DNA from: Gemmataceae bacterium | GTDB lineage: Bacteria; Planctomycetota; Planctomycetia; Gemmatales; Gemmataceae | Assembly: GCA_025056835.1 (NCBI GenBank) | Contig: JANWVS010000117.1 | Span: forward strand, 1 to 6,837 | Direction of reading: 5' to 3' | Length of the DNA: 6,837 nt | In this document: in pieces, positions 1 through 6,495 of the stretch | Layout: the number at the start of each line of letters is the position of its first letter | How positions within the stretch are numbered: the first letter of the stretch is position 1 | The notes under the pieces: generated by a model | Databases searched by the model: none | The model's input: only the letters and a program-made list of their open reading frames with translations | Told to the model about the DNA's origin: nothing | Position numbers and translations under genes: made by a program

Positions 1-1
1 C

Positions 2-1252
2 AACTGCCTCGTCGGCCATGCCGGCTTGTTCGACCCAATCGCTGAGACGTATCACAAGTTTGCGATCACGGAGACCAGCATCAGCTGCGAGCGCTGTCAT
101 GGCCCGGGGGCCTTGCACGTCGAACGGCACGCACGCGGCTGGCACGAAGCGACAGCCACTGACGCGGTCGATGACACGATCGTCAATCCGGCCCGCCTGC
201 CGCGCGAGTTGGCGGAAGCGGTTTGCCAGCAGTGCCACCTCCGCAGCAGCGCCGCCGTCGCTGTCCGCGGGCGCAGCGAGCGCGATTTTCGGCCTGGTCT
301 GCCGCTGCAAGAGTTTCGTTACGATCTTCGCTTTGAGTCAGGGGCTGAGCAGTTCACCGTTACCGGGCACGTGGAACAGTTGCGGCTTAGTCGCTGTTAT
401 CAGCAATCGATGATGACCTGTCTGACCTGCCACGAACCGCACGACCATCCGCGTCCGCGGCGCCGCGCCGATCATTATCAACGAGCTTGCCTCGCCTGTC
501 ACCAGCCTGGCCAGTGCAATGTCGCCCCGGAGATTCGGGCTCGACAAAGTCCCGCCAATCAATGCGTTCACTGCCACATGCCCCAAGCGGCCACGGAAGT
601 GACCCACGTGGCCCTGACGCATCATCGGATCGGCAAGCACGGCCTAGCTGAGCGGCCTCTCCGGACCGAACGGGGCGAACTGCGCCCTGTGCTGCCATGG
701 CTGCACGCCGATGCCGCGACGCGCAAGCGGAGCCTCGGGCTGGGCTACCTCGAAATCGCGGGTTGGCTCGGCAGTGGCCCCGTTGGAAGGGTGGTTCAGC
801 AACAAGCTCTCGCTTTGTTGACCGAGATGGAGGAAGCGTGCCAGGCCGACCCGGCTGTTGCCGCGGCACGGTTGCAATTGGAACCATCGCTGCCAGTCGA
901 GGATGTCATCGCTCGCGCGGACCGTATCATCGCTCACCCGGGGACCGCTGCGCGCGACCGCGGCGACGCCCTGTGGCTACGAGCCGATGCGCTGGCGCGG
1001 ATTGGCCGCTTTGACGAAGCCGCGGCCGACCTGCGCCGCTTGACGACAATGCGCCGCAAGGCGACGGATTGGTTGACACTCGCCGACGTTTACCGAGCTG
1101 CCGGCCGAGAGATCGATTCCATCGCCGCTTTCGAATCGGCCGTGGCCATTAATCCTCGGCTTTGGAAGGTGCAACGCTACTTGGCCGAACATTTCCGCCG
1201 GGCCGGGGATGTTGCCAAGGCCGCTTTCCACCAAGCCCGTGCTGTGCCGTAA
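2..1252 (+). CDS. Multihaem c-type cytochrome with C-terminal TPR repeats, 5'-truncated
   Basis: The frame is open to the left edge, so the start and any signal peptide are missing; 416 codons plus stop remain. Five canonical CxxCH haem-attachment motifs are visible: CERCH (86-100, followed by GPG), CQQCH (224-238), CLTCH (419-433), CLACH (488-502) and CVHCH (563-577). A sixth site at the edge reads CLVGH (5-19). Spare His residues, such as those in the HVALTHHRIGKH stretch near 605-640, could be distal ligands. From about base 940 to the stop lie about three TPR-like helical pairs (ARIGRFDEA, AAGREIDSI, RRAGDVAKA). The CERCHGPG and CLTCHEPHD contexts fit the cytochrome c554/multihaem family (family knowledge). 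Covalent haem attachment implies a periplasmic site and electron transfer, possibly with TPR-mediated partner binding (inference). Substrate and partner are unknown. A 205-base gap and a candidate promoter separate it from rpsL, so the two are probably not co-regulated. Confidence 0.88.
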   Translation, partial: NCLVGHAGLFDPIAETYHKFAITETSISCERCHGPGALHVERHARGWHEATATDAVDDTIVNPARLPRELAEAVCQQCHLRSSAAVAVRGRSERDFRPGLPLQEFRYDLRFESGAEQFTVTGHVEQLRLSRCYQQSMMTCLTCHEPHDHPRPRRRADHYQRACLACHQPGQCNVAPEIRARQSPANQCVHCHMPQAATEVTHVALTHHRIGKHGLAERPLRTERGELRPVLPWLHADAATRKRSLGLGYLEIAGWLGSGPVGRVVQQQALALLTEMEEACQADPAVAAARLQLEPSLPVEDVIARADRIIAHPGTAARDRGDALWLRADALARIGRFDEAAADLRRLTTMRRKATDWLTLADVYRAAGREIDSIAAFESAVAINPRLWKVQRYLAEHFRRAGDVAKAAFHQARAVP

Positions 1253-1377
1253 ACGCTCTCACGCATTCGCGGTTGTTTGATTGTGCTCTCAGTCCTGTTG
1301 CGTCGGTCGTAGCACAGGCCGGTTCGGTCGAAAAAACCCCTTGTTCCACCCTCGGCGGCCCTGCTCATGATTTCCTC

Positions 1378-1406
1378 TTGACCATGAGGCGGTCGGCGAA
1401 TACCGT
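1378..1406 (+). promoter_or_regulatory. Candidate sigma70-type promoter for rpsL
   Basis: TTGACC (1378-1383, five of six matches to the -35 consensus) is followed after exactly 17 bases by TACCGT (1401-1406, three matches, keeping the T, A and final T of the -10). Transcription would start near 1413, giving a leader of about 45 bases before the rpsL ATG. The position and spacing are good but the -10 is weak, and planctomycete promoters are poorly characterised, so this remains a candidate. Confidence 0.4.
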
Positions 1407-1417
1407 TACTCCTTCAA

Positions 1418-1438
1418 CGCTTGGCGGGCACGCCTGCG
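1418..1438 (+). promoter_or_regulatory. rpsL: Small hairpin in the rpsL leader
   Basis: CGC (1418-1420) pairs with GCG (1436-1438), and after a small internal loop GGCG (1423-1426) pairs with CGCC (1431-1434) around a GGCA loop. If the promoter at 1378-1406 is used, this hairpin sits almost at the mRNA 5' end. The Shine-Dalgarno GGGAG (1446-1450) lies seven bases after it and stays free. It might protect the 5' end or serve as a regulatory site. It is short, so chance is possible. Confidence 0.25.
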
Positions 1439-1457
1439 ATTCCTTGGGAGTGACGTG

Positions 1458-1832
1458 ATGCCGACGATTAACCAGCTGGTGCGCAAGCCGCGCGTGCCGC
1501 AGTACCGCCGACCGAAACATCCGGCCTTGGTGGGTTGTCCGCAAAAGCGCGGCGTGTGCTTGCAAGTCAAGATCATGACGCCCAAGAAACCCAACTCGGC
1601 TCTTCGTAAAGTGGCCCGAGTGCGACTGTCCAACGGCACCGAGGTCACGGCGTACATCCCCGGCGAAGGGCACAACCTTCAGGAACATTCCATCGTGCTC
1701 GTCCGAGGCGGTCGTGTTCGCGACTTGCCGGGGGTGCGCTACCACATCATCCGGGGCGTGCTCGATGCGCAGGGCGTGGCCGACCGCAAGCAAGCCCGAT
1801 CCAAGTACGGCGCCAAGAAGGAAGGCGGTTAG
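1458..1832 (+). CDS. rpsL: 30S ribosomal protein S12
   Basis: The 124-residue product is recognisable throughout as bacterial S12, with the same length as the E. coli protein. Diagnostic stretches are [11 protein letters not shown] at the N-terminus, CPQKRGVC (27-34), [11 protein letters not shown] (41-51), [10 protein letters not shown] (69-78), DLPGVRYH (89-96) and [10 protein letters not shown] near the end. S12 sits at the decoding centre of the 30S subunit and controls translational accuracy. K43 is conserved, but the residue equivalent to E. coli/M. tuberculosis K88 is Arg (codon 1719-1721). D89, the RimO methylthiolation site in E. coli, is present. The ATG at 1458 is chosen over the GTG just before it because it gives the family N-terminus and lies seven bases after GGGAG (1446-1450). 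It is the first gene of a modified str operon. Confidence 0.98.
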   Translation: MPTINQLVRKPRVPQYRRPKHPALVGCPQKRGVCLQVKIMTPKKPNSALRKVARVRLSNGTEVTAYIPGEGHNLQEHSIVLVRGGRVRDLPGVRYHIIRGVLDAQGVADRKQARSKYGAKKEGG

Positions 1833-1912
1833 CCGTTCTTGCCTGGCCGGTGTACTCGCGACCGGTCATGGCACAGGTCACTCAACCAATGTTGGCCGAT
1901 CGTCAAGCGTTT

Positions 1913-1931
1913 TGGGGAACTGCCATCCCCA
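1913..1931 (+). other. Hairpin in the rpsL to zinc-ribbon spacer (first)
   Basis: TGGGGA (1913-1918) pairs perfectly with TCCCCA (1926-1931) around a seven-base loop, with one more G·U pair possible outside. No T-run follows, so it is not a classical terminator. It lies about 80 bases after the rpsL stop in a 198-base spacer with no convincing gene. In E. coli the S12-S7 spacer carries the S7 autoregulatory target; a similar role here is speculation. Confidence 0.4.
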
Positions 1932-1971
1932 GCATTGAATCTCGCCTGGGTTCGACGGCGACAATCCTGTG

Positions 1972-1995
1972 TTGGGCCGGCCTGCCGCGGCCCGA
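1972..1995 (+). other. GC-rich hairpin in the rpsL to zinc-ribbon spacer (second)
   Basis: GGGCCG (1974-1979) pairs perfectly with CGGCCC (1988-1993) around an eight-base loop. A G·U pair (1973/1994) and a T-A pair (1972/1995) extend the stem to eight pairs. It ends 35 bases before the ATG at 2031. The following sequence is GGGAAATTC with no T-run, so termination is unlikely. RNA processing, stability control or protein binding between rpsL and the downstream genes are possible. Confidence 0.45.
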
Positions 1996-2030
1996 GGGAA
2001 ATTCACTGTTACCGCTGGGAACCTATATCT

Positions 2031-2276
2031 ATGCTGGAACTGGAAGTGATGCTCGATTGGCATTGCTGCGTTTGCGGCAACACGATGGGCGCGACCTTGA
2101 AGTGCGCCGGCGCCGGCTTGGCCGAACCCCATGCCAAGGCGTTGGTCAAGGTTCCCTGCCCGACTTGCCTCCAGATAAATCAAGTCATTTTCACGCCCGA
2201 TGAAGGAGTTGTCGACGAGGTTTTTCCTGAACAAGCGTGTTTCCGCTATAGAATACCGGTGCCTTCGAACAATTAG
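2031..2276 (+). CDS. Small zinc-ribbon-like protein between S12 and S7 genes
   Basis: This 81-residue protein has two cysteine knuckles, C12-x-x-C15 (inside HCCVCG) and C43-x-x-C46 (VPCPTC), about 27 residues apart, as in zinc ribbons, plus unpaired C13, C25 and C70. The C-terminal half looks like beta-strands (QVIFTPDEG) and ends in IPVPSNN. No signal peptide or membrane segment is visible, so it should be cytoplasmic. I cannot name a characterised family. The start is uncertain: ATG 2031 follows GGGA (2017-2020) by ten bases, while ATG 2049 follows GGAA (2036-2039) by nine; both keep all the paired cysteines. The upstream open frame to 1839 is rich in Trp, Cys and Arg and looks non-coding. 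The gap to rpsG is only eight bases and the TAG stop overlaps the rpsG Shine-Dalgarno, which suggests translational coupling and perhaps a ribosome-linked role (inference). Confidence 0.78.
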   Translation: MLELEVMLDWHCCVCGNTMGATLKCAGAGLAEPHAKALVKVPCPTCLQINQVIFTPDEGVVDEVFPEQACFRYRIPVPSNN

Positions 2277-2284
2277 AGGTCGCT

Positions 2285-2755
2285 ATGGGACGACGAACCG
2301 CCAGTGCCGAAACGCTGAAACCAGATCCCCGTTACGGCTCGAAGTTGGCTTCGAAATTCATCAACTGTCTGATGTGGCAAGGGAAGAAGCCGACGGCCAT
2401 GCGCATTTTTTACGGCGCCATGGACCAGATCAAAAAACGCATGCCCGAAGCGGACCCGCTGGAGATCTTTACCCAAGCGGTGGAGAACATCAAGCCGCCG
2501 ATCGAAGTGCGATCCAAGCGAGTCGGCGGGGCCACGTATCAGGTGCCGATGCAAGTGAATAAGAACCGGCAACAAAGCCTTTCCATCCGCTGGATCATTG
2601 CCGCCGCTCGCGCGAAAAAAGGCCGTCCGGCGTATCTAAAGCTGGCCGACGAACTGATGGCGGCGTATCGCCGCGAAGGGGAAGCCTGGACCAAGCGGGA
2701 GAACACCATCAAAATGGCTGAATCGAACAAAGCATTCGCCCACTTCGCTTGGTAA
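2285..2755 (+). CDS. rpsG: 30S ribosomal protein S7
   Basis: The 156-residue product has normal length for bacterial S7 and its hallmarks: PDPRYGSKL (13-21), [12 protein letters not shown] (24-35), PLEIF (58-62), [10 protein letters not shown] (79-88), RWIIAAAR (102-109) and the C-terminal [13 protein letters not shown] (144-156). S7 nucleates assembly of the 30S head by binding the 3' domain of 16S rRNA and contacts E-site tRNA. I142 replaces the His common in the KREDTH/KREDVH segment of many S7 proteins, a mild oddity. The Shine-Dalgarno GAGG (2276-2279) overlaps the last base of the upstream TAG stop and lies five bases before ATG 2285, so ribosomes leaving the zinc-ribbon gene can reinitiate here. 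In E. coli S7 represses its own operon. No fusA or tuf gene follows, unlike the classical str operon. Confidence 0.98.
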   Translation: MGRRTASAETLKPDPRYGSKLASKFINCLMWQGKKPTAMRIFYGAMDQIKKRMPEADPLEIFTQAVENIKPPIEVRSKRVGGATYQVPMQVNKNRQQSLSIRWIIAAARAKKGRPAYLKLADELMAAYRREGEAWTKRENTIKMAESNKAFAHFAW

Positions 2756-2771
2756 CGTTCCCGGTAAGCAA

Positions 2772-2847
2772 CATTGGCTTGGCTGATACGGCAGCGCGGC
2801 CGCGGCGTCGCTAGGGCCAATCAGGCGAGCCAATGGCCGCATCAGCC
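2772..2847 (+). other. Long stem with a competing alternative stem, downstream of rpsG
   Basis: Bases 2772-2787 pair with 2820-2835 in a 16-position stem with 14 Watson-Crick pairs, one G·U and one G/G mismatch. The 32-base loop contains the palindrome CGCGGCCGCG (2795-2804). The inner half of the left arm plus the next bases (2781-2792) can instead pair with 2836-2847 at 11 of 12 positions. The two stems share 2781-2787 and exclude each other. The structure starts 17 bases after the rpsG stop. It may mark the 3' end of the ribosomal transcript or act as a switch; no T-run follows directly. Confidence 0.55.
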
Positions 2848-2851
2848 GACC

Positions 2852-2906
2852 GTACCGATTGCGCCGCGCATGCGGTTCGTGCGGTCGGTCTTATCGGTAC
2901 AGTTTT
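2852..2906 (+). terminator. Possible rpsG-operon terminator hairpin
   Basis: GTACCGAT (2852-2859) pairs perfectly with ATCGGTAC (2893-2900). The 33-base loop contains the further palindrome CGCATGCG (2867-2874). TTTT (2903-2906) follows two bases after the stem. The loop is long and the T-run short for a Rho-independent terminator, so this is tentative. It lies in the right place to end the rpsL-rpsG transcript. Confidence 0.35.
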
Positions 2907-3038
2907 GCTATTCCACGCCAATTCGCAAAAATATCGTTGCAGTCGACCAACGAACTTCGGAAAATAACCACGTCTCTATGTCCTCGCGCGCTTGCGGGGA
3001 CCGGATTTTCTTGACACCAGCGCCGACGCACCGACCTC

Positions 3039-3044
3039 AGGGAG
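3039..3044 (+). promoter_or_regulatory. Ribosome binding site that decides the start of the large gene
   Basis: AGGGAG lies eleven bases before ATG 3056, slightly long but usable spacing. The in-frame codons between 2774 and 3055 give a peptide rich in Arg, Gln and Ser whose DNA forms the inverted repeats after rpsG. The start at 3056 is therefore preferred over any upstream one. Confidence 0.5.
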
Positions 3045-3055
3045 TGGTCCAAGCC

Positions 3056-6000
3056 ATGGCCCAGAAACCTACCGATGATGCCGCCAAGAAAACCAAGCTG
3101 GCGAAGAAGTCAACGCAACCGACGATGTTGCGCACCGACCAAGAAGCACCCGAGCCGGCTGCCGCACCGACCGACGATGACGTGATCGAGGCGGAAGCCG
3201 CAGACGCGGAAGAAGTCGTAGACGCCGAATTGGCCGAGGAAGTTGTCGAAGCGGAAGTCGCGGACTCGGGGGTAGTTGAAGCCGAAGCGGTGGCAGCCGA
3301 GGACGATGCCGATGTCTTGGCCGCTGAGGCCGAAGCCGTGGAAGCCGAACCAGAAGTGCCGGAGACGCCCGTACGCGCCGAAGCTGCGGACTTCGCCGAA
3401 CTTGTGGACGACATCGCCCGACCTGGTCACGAGGAAGGTGAGGAAGCCGTAGGTGGGGACTTTGAATCGCCCGGCAGCGAGTCGAGCATTCGGTTGCCCG
3501 CGAAAACGCCAAGCGCCGCAGAAGCCACGGAAACGTTCGACTTGGAATCTCGTCCCGCTGCCGAGTTGGAGCAGACCGTGGCCATGGATAACGCGGCGGA
3601 TGATCAGTCGTCTGCCGTCGATTTGGGGGGGCAGCTTCAGCCACGAAAGTCGCCAAGCCGTGCCGGCGTGGACGAAGTCGCCGAAGCCTTGGAGTCGGGA
3701 GTCAAGCTCGAGGCCGATGTCGGTCCGATTGAACGCAAATCAACTGAATCGAGCGTGGAATTCAATGATTTGTACACGGACGAGCATGACAAGGCCCGGC
3801 CGTCCGACAAATCGCCGCGAGCAACCAGTACGGAACCTGATGTCGCCCTCGATGAGGAAGCTGCGCTTTCCGAAACCACGAGCGAAGTGGCCGAGCCGGC
3901 TGAAGAAGATGCCGTGGCCGAAGTGGCGACGCCTGCCGCGAAAAAGAAAGCCAAACAACCTCCTCCAGAACCGGACGACGAAGCCTTGGCCGACGAGGAT
4001 TCAGACCGAGAGACCGGCAAAGCGCCGCTTCGGTCGCAACGTGGGCCGGACAAAGTAACGGCCCCGCGCCGTGGTCGCGGCCGCCTGTTGATCGGTACGA
4101 TGGTGGGACTGTTGGTGGGGCTTGGCGGCATTGTCGGCGTCCGCTATTACGATCCCAACCTTTTGGAGGATGCTTTCGGTCACTTACCCAACGCTCCCAA
4201 GCCGACACCGCCGCCCGATCCCAGGGTGCAGGCCACCATCACGACATTGCGTAGCGACATCGACAAAATCGCAACAGAAAAAGAAGAACTTCAGAAATCG
4301 CACGATGCCAAGCTGGAGGAAATCAAAACGCTCAACGCCGCCATCGCCGTTCTGAAAGAAAGCGACGCGGCGGTAGCGGAGCTGCGGAGTTTGCTCGCAA
4401 AGCGGATGTTAGTCGACGACAAGGCCGCCGCCGGCGACTTGCCCAAGGCCGTTACCCAAGCGTTAGGAGCCTTGGAGCAGCGCGATACTTTGCTGGTGAC
4501 TTTAGAGAAGGAGTTACAGAAGGCGAAATTGTTGGGCGACAAAGATCGCCTTGATGCTGCTGCGTTTGGCAAAGTGGTCAAAGACTTTATCGACCAGCAA
4601 GCGGCGTTGGCGGACGTCAACAAAGCCCTCGAAGATGCCCAGGTCAAGGAGCCGGGCCGCAAAGGCATCGAATTACTCGCAGCGGCGAAAAACGATCTCG
4701 AGGTGAAGTATCGAGCCATCGGCAAATTGTTGGCCGGGGAGAAAAAGTCGGAAGACGCCAAGGGATTGCAGGAATTGCTCGCTGAGCGCAACCAACTTAA
4801 GACCCGACACGATGAGTTGGATGTCGCTATCAAAGCGGCTTATAAGGAACTGGCCGAGGCCAAGCTCGCTCCTGCCAGCGGCGATGCGACCAAGGACCTC
4901 GTGGCTGGCGTGAAGACTGCGCGCGGTCGTGCCGAGTCTCCGTTGGCGGCCCCCTTGGCCGGCTTGGCCCAACAACTGGCCGGGGTGGGTGACAGCTCGG
5001 CGCGAGTGGTCGCAGGAATCTTTGATTCGGCGGCCTTGGTCGGCAAGCTCGGTTACTACGTCGGTCGGGAAGTTTTGATCCAGTCTCCGCAACAACGGCT
5101 GGATGCCGACTTGCTTCTTGTCAGGGATCGCAGTCAAACCGACTCCGCGAAGCTTAACGCGGCCCTGCGCAACGCCGAATGGGTACTCTCCAAGGAAGCC
5201 CAAGCACCGCCGGAGATCCGGGCGAAGGCCCACGCCGTGGTCGGATTGGTTTTGCGAAATCAGAAGAAGTATCCTCAAGCCAAGGAGGCACTGAGCCAGG
5301 CCGTGGCCGTCGGCAAAGGGGACTGGCTCGCTCCGGTCCAGGATGCCTTGGCGGAACTCAACGATCCCGCAGCTTATTGGCTACCGCGAGTTGCCCAACT
5401 ACAAACAACCGGCCATGCGAAGGCGGCTCAGGCAGAATTGAGCGCTGCGCTTCAAGTCGCGCCGACGGATAGTCGTCTTTTGGTACAGCGAGGCTTGCTG
5501 AAATTAGACGAAGCCCGGTCGCTGGGCAACGTCGCTGCCATGCAAGCGGCAATTCGACAGGACGCTGAATCGGCCCTTAAAGATGCAAAGGCCGCCGCCG
5601 AGGCGTCCTACTTGCTTGGGTTGCTTGCCGAGGAACTAGGAAACTTCGATGAAGCCGTCAAGCGGTTCCGTCAAGCACTCCAAGACCATCGCGGCAGCGA
5701 CGAGGCAGCGGCGCGTTACCGTATCGCCCTGGCGCGAGTATTACTCCGCGATCGAGACACTTTTGTCGCCCCGCCGCCATCCGCTCCCAAGCCGGCTCCG
5801 AAAAAGCCCGTCGATGCCGCTAAGGTCGGCGCTGGGGGAAAAACGGACGCTTTCCCCCTCGCTTTGCTGCTCCTTTTCGCAGCGGCCGACGACGACGATG
5901 AGCACGCCAAGGCTGAAGAAGCTCGCATTCGCGAAAGTCTTGACTTAGCCAAGCAACTGACCCAGTCAGCCGACCCCAAAATCAGGGGCGAAGGTTACAT

Positions 6001-6493
6001 GCTCATGGGTATAGCGTTGAGCAAACTTGGCAACCGAAACGAAGGCTTGCTGACCTACGTCAAGGGCCTGAAACTCCGTTCGCCGGGTCAGGCGGCGAAC
6101 GATCTTGAGAGGCTTCTGAAAGAACATCCGGCCTTCCAGCAACCTGACGCGACGAAGCCGCCTAGTGCCTATTTGGCCGAGGTCCATTTCGGCAAAGGAC
6201 TTCACCTGTACTGGGCCGGGCGCTATCCGGAGGCCGAAGATCATTTCCGACAGGCGATTGGTTTCTATAGTCAAGACGCTCGTTACCAGTATTTCTTGGG
6301 CCTGGCGCAAATGGCCCAGAAGAGCAAGGTCAAAAGGGACGCGGCGAATTTCGCGTTCGAACAGGGAGCGCGGCTCGAAGCGGCCAATCGACCACCGACC
6401 GCCGAGATTGATGCCGCCCTGGAACGAGTCCAAGGCGATCTGCGCCGGACCATTAACGGCTACCGTCTCAAGGCAATCGAGCTACGCGACTAA
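3056..6493 (+). CDS. Large membrane-anchored protein with acidic N-terminus, coiled coil and TPR repeats
   Basis: The 1145-residue protein has no recognised named family. Residues 1-30 are Lys-rich. Residues about 43-105 are acidic low complexity built from VEAE/EAEA-like units, and acidic, disordered-looking sequence continues to about 320. A basic stretch (RRGRGR) precedes a single Gly/Leu/Val-rich membrane segment at 344-362 (4085-4141). By the positive-inside rule the N-terminus is cytoplasmic and the C-terminal 780 residues are periplasmic. A Pro-rich linker (380-389) is followed by heptad-like coiled coil at about 391-452 and more charged helix to about 604. TPR-like helical pairs appear at about 719-760, 849-885, 975-1012 and 1037-1105. 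A Pro/Ala/Lys linker (906-920) precedes the hydrophobic run at 933-944, which abuts DDDDE. No catalytic motif is seen. A scaffold in the cell envelope is the likeliest role (inference). The gene lies 300 bases after rpsG and is probably transcribed separately. Confidence 0.9.
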   Translation: MAQKPTDDAAKKTKLAKKSTQPTMLRTDQEAPEPAAAPTDDDVIEAEAADAEEVVDAELAEEVVEAEVADSGVVEAEAVAAEDDADVLAAEAEAVEAEPEVPETPVRAEAADFAELVDDIARPGHEEGEEAVGGDFESPGSESSIRLPAKTPSAAEATETFDLESRPAAELEQTVAMDNAADDQSSAVDLGGQLQPRKSPSRAGVDEVAEALESGVKLEADVGPIERKSTESSVEFNDLYTDEHDKARPSDKSPRATSTEPDVALDEEAALSETTSEVAEPAEEDAVAEVATPAAKKKAKQPPPEPDDEALADEDSDRETGKAPLRSQRGPDKVTAPRRGRGRLLIGTMVGLLVGLGGIVGVRYYDPNLLEDAFGHLPNAPKPTPPPDPRVQATITTLRSDIDKIATEKEELQKSHDAKLEEIKTLNAAIAVLKESDAAVAELRSLLAKRMLVDDKAAAGDLPKAVTQALGALEQRDTLLVTLEKELQKAKLLGDKDRLDAAAFGKVVKDFIDQQAALADVNKALEDAQVKEPGRKGIELLAAAKNDLEVKYRAIGKLLAGEKKSEDAKGLQELLAERNQLKTRHDELDVAIKAAYKELAEAKLAPASGDATKDLVAGVKTARGRAESPLAAPLAGLAQQLAGVGDSSARVVAGIFDSAALVGKLGYYVGREVLIQSPQQRLDADLLLVRDRSQTDSAKLNAALRNAEWVLSKEAQAPPEIRAKAHAVVGLVLRNQKKYPQAKEALSQAVAVGKGDWLAPVQDALAELNDPAAYWLPRVAQLQTTGHAKAAQAELSAALQVAPTDSRLLVQRGLLKLDEARSLGNVAAMQAAIRQDAESALKDAKAAAEASYLLGLLAEELGNFDEAVKRFRQALQDHRGSDEAAARYRIALARVLLRDRDTFVAPPPSAPKPAPKKPVDAAKVGAGGKTDAFPLALLLLFAAADDDDEHAKAEEARIRESLDLAKQLTQSADPKIRGEGYMLMGIALSKLGNRNEGLLTYVKGLKLRSPGQAANDLERLLKEHPAFQQPDATKPPSAYLAEVHFGKGLHLYWAGRYPEAEDHFRQAIGFYSQDARYQYFLGLAQMAQKSKVKRDAANFAFEQGARLEAANRPPTAEIDAALERVQGDLRRTINGYRLKAIELRD

Positions 6494-6495
6494 AA

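Noticed and set aside
1455..1457. GTG as the rpsL start
   Set aside because: The next codon, ATG 1458, gives the standard S12 N-terminus and better Shine-Dalgarno spacing.
2002..2029. TTCACT - 16 bases - TATATC as a promoter for the zinc-ribbon gene
   Set aside because: Each box matches four of six, but transcription would begin after ATG 2031. It would only make sense with the ATG 2049 start, so it is too weak to call.
1839..2030. N-terminal extension of the zinc-ribbon protein
   Set aside because: The translated peptide is rich in Trp, Arg and Cys, covers two hairpins, and has no convincing ribosome binding site.
1850..2203. Overlapping open frame in the rpsL-rpsG spacer
   Set aside because: It overlaps the zinc-ribbon gene in another frame, and its composition turns Arg-rich where the other frame is coding.
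3011..3016. Perfect TTGACA as a -35 box for the large gene
   Set aside because: At 16-18 bases spacing only ACCTCA-like sequence follows, with no -10, and the start site would fall almost on the start codon.
2774..3055. Upstream extension of the large gene by 94 codons
   Set aside because: The extension overlaps the strong inverted repeats, has Arg/Gln/Ser-rich composition unlike the acidic protein that follows, and lacks a ribosome binding site; ATG 3056 has AGGGAG before it.
3069..4208. Long minus-strand open frames opposite the large gene
   Set aside because: They are Ser/Ala- or Arg/Pro-rich mirror products of the acidic, GC-rich coding strand.
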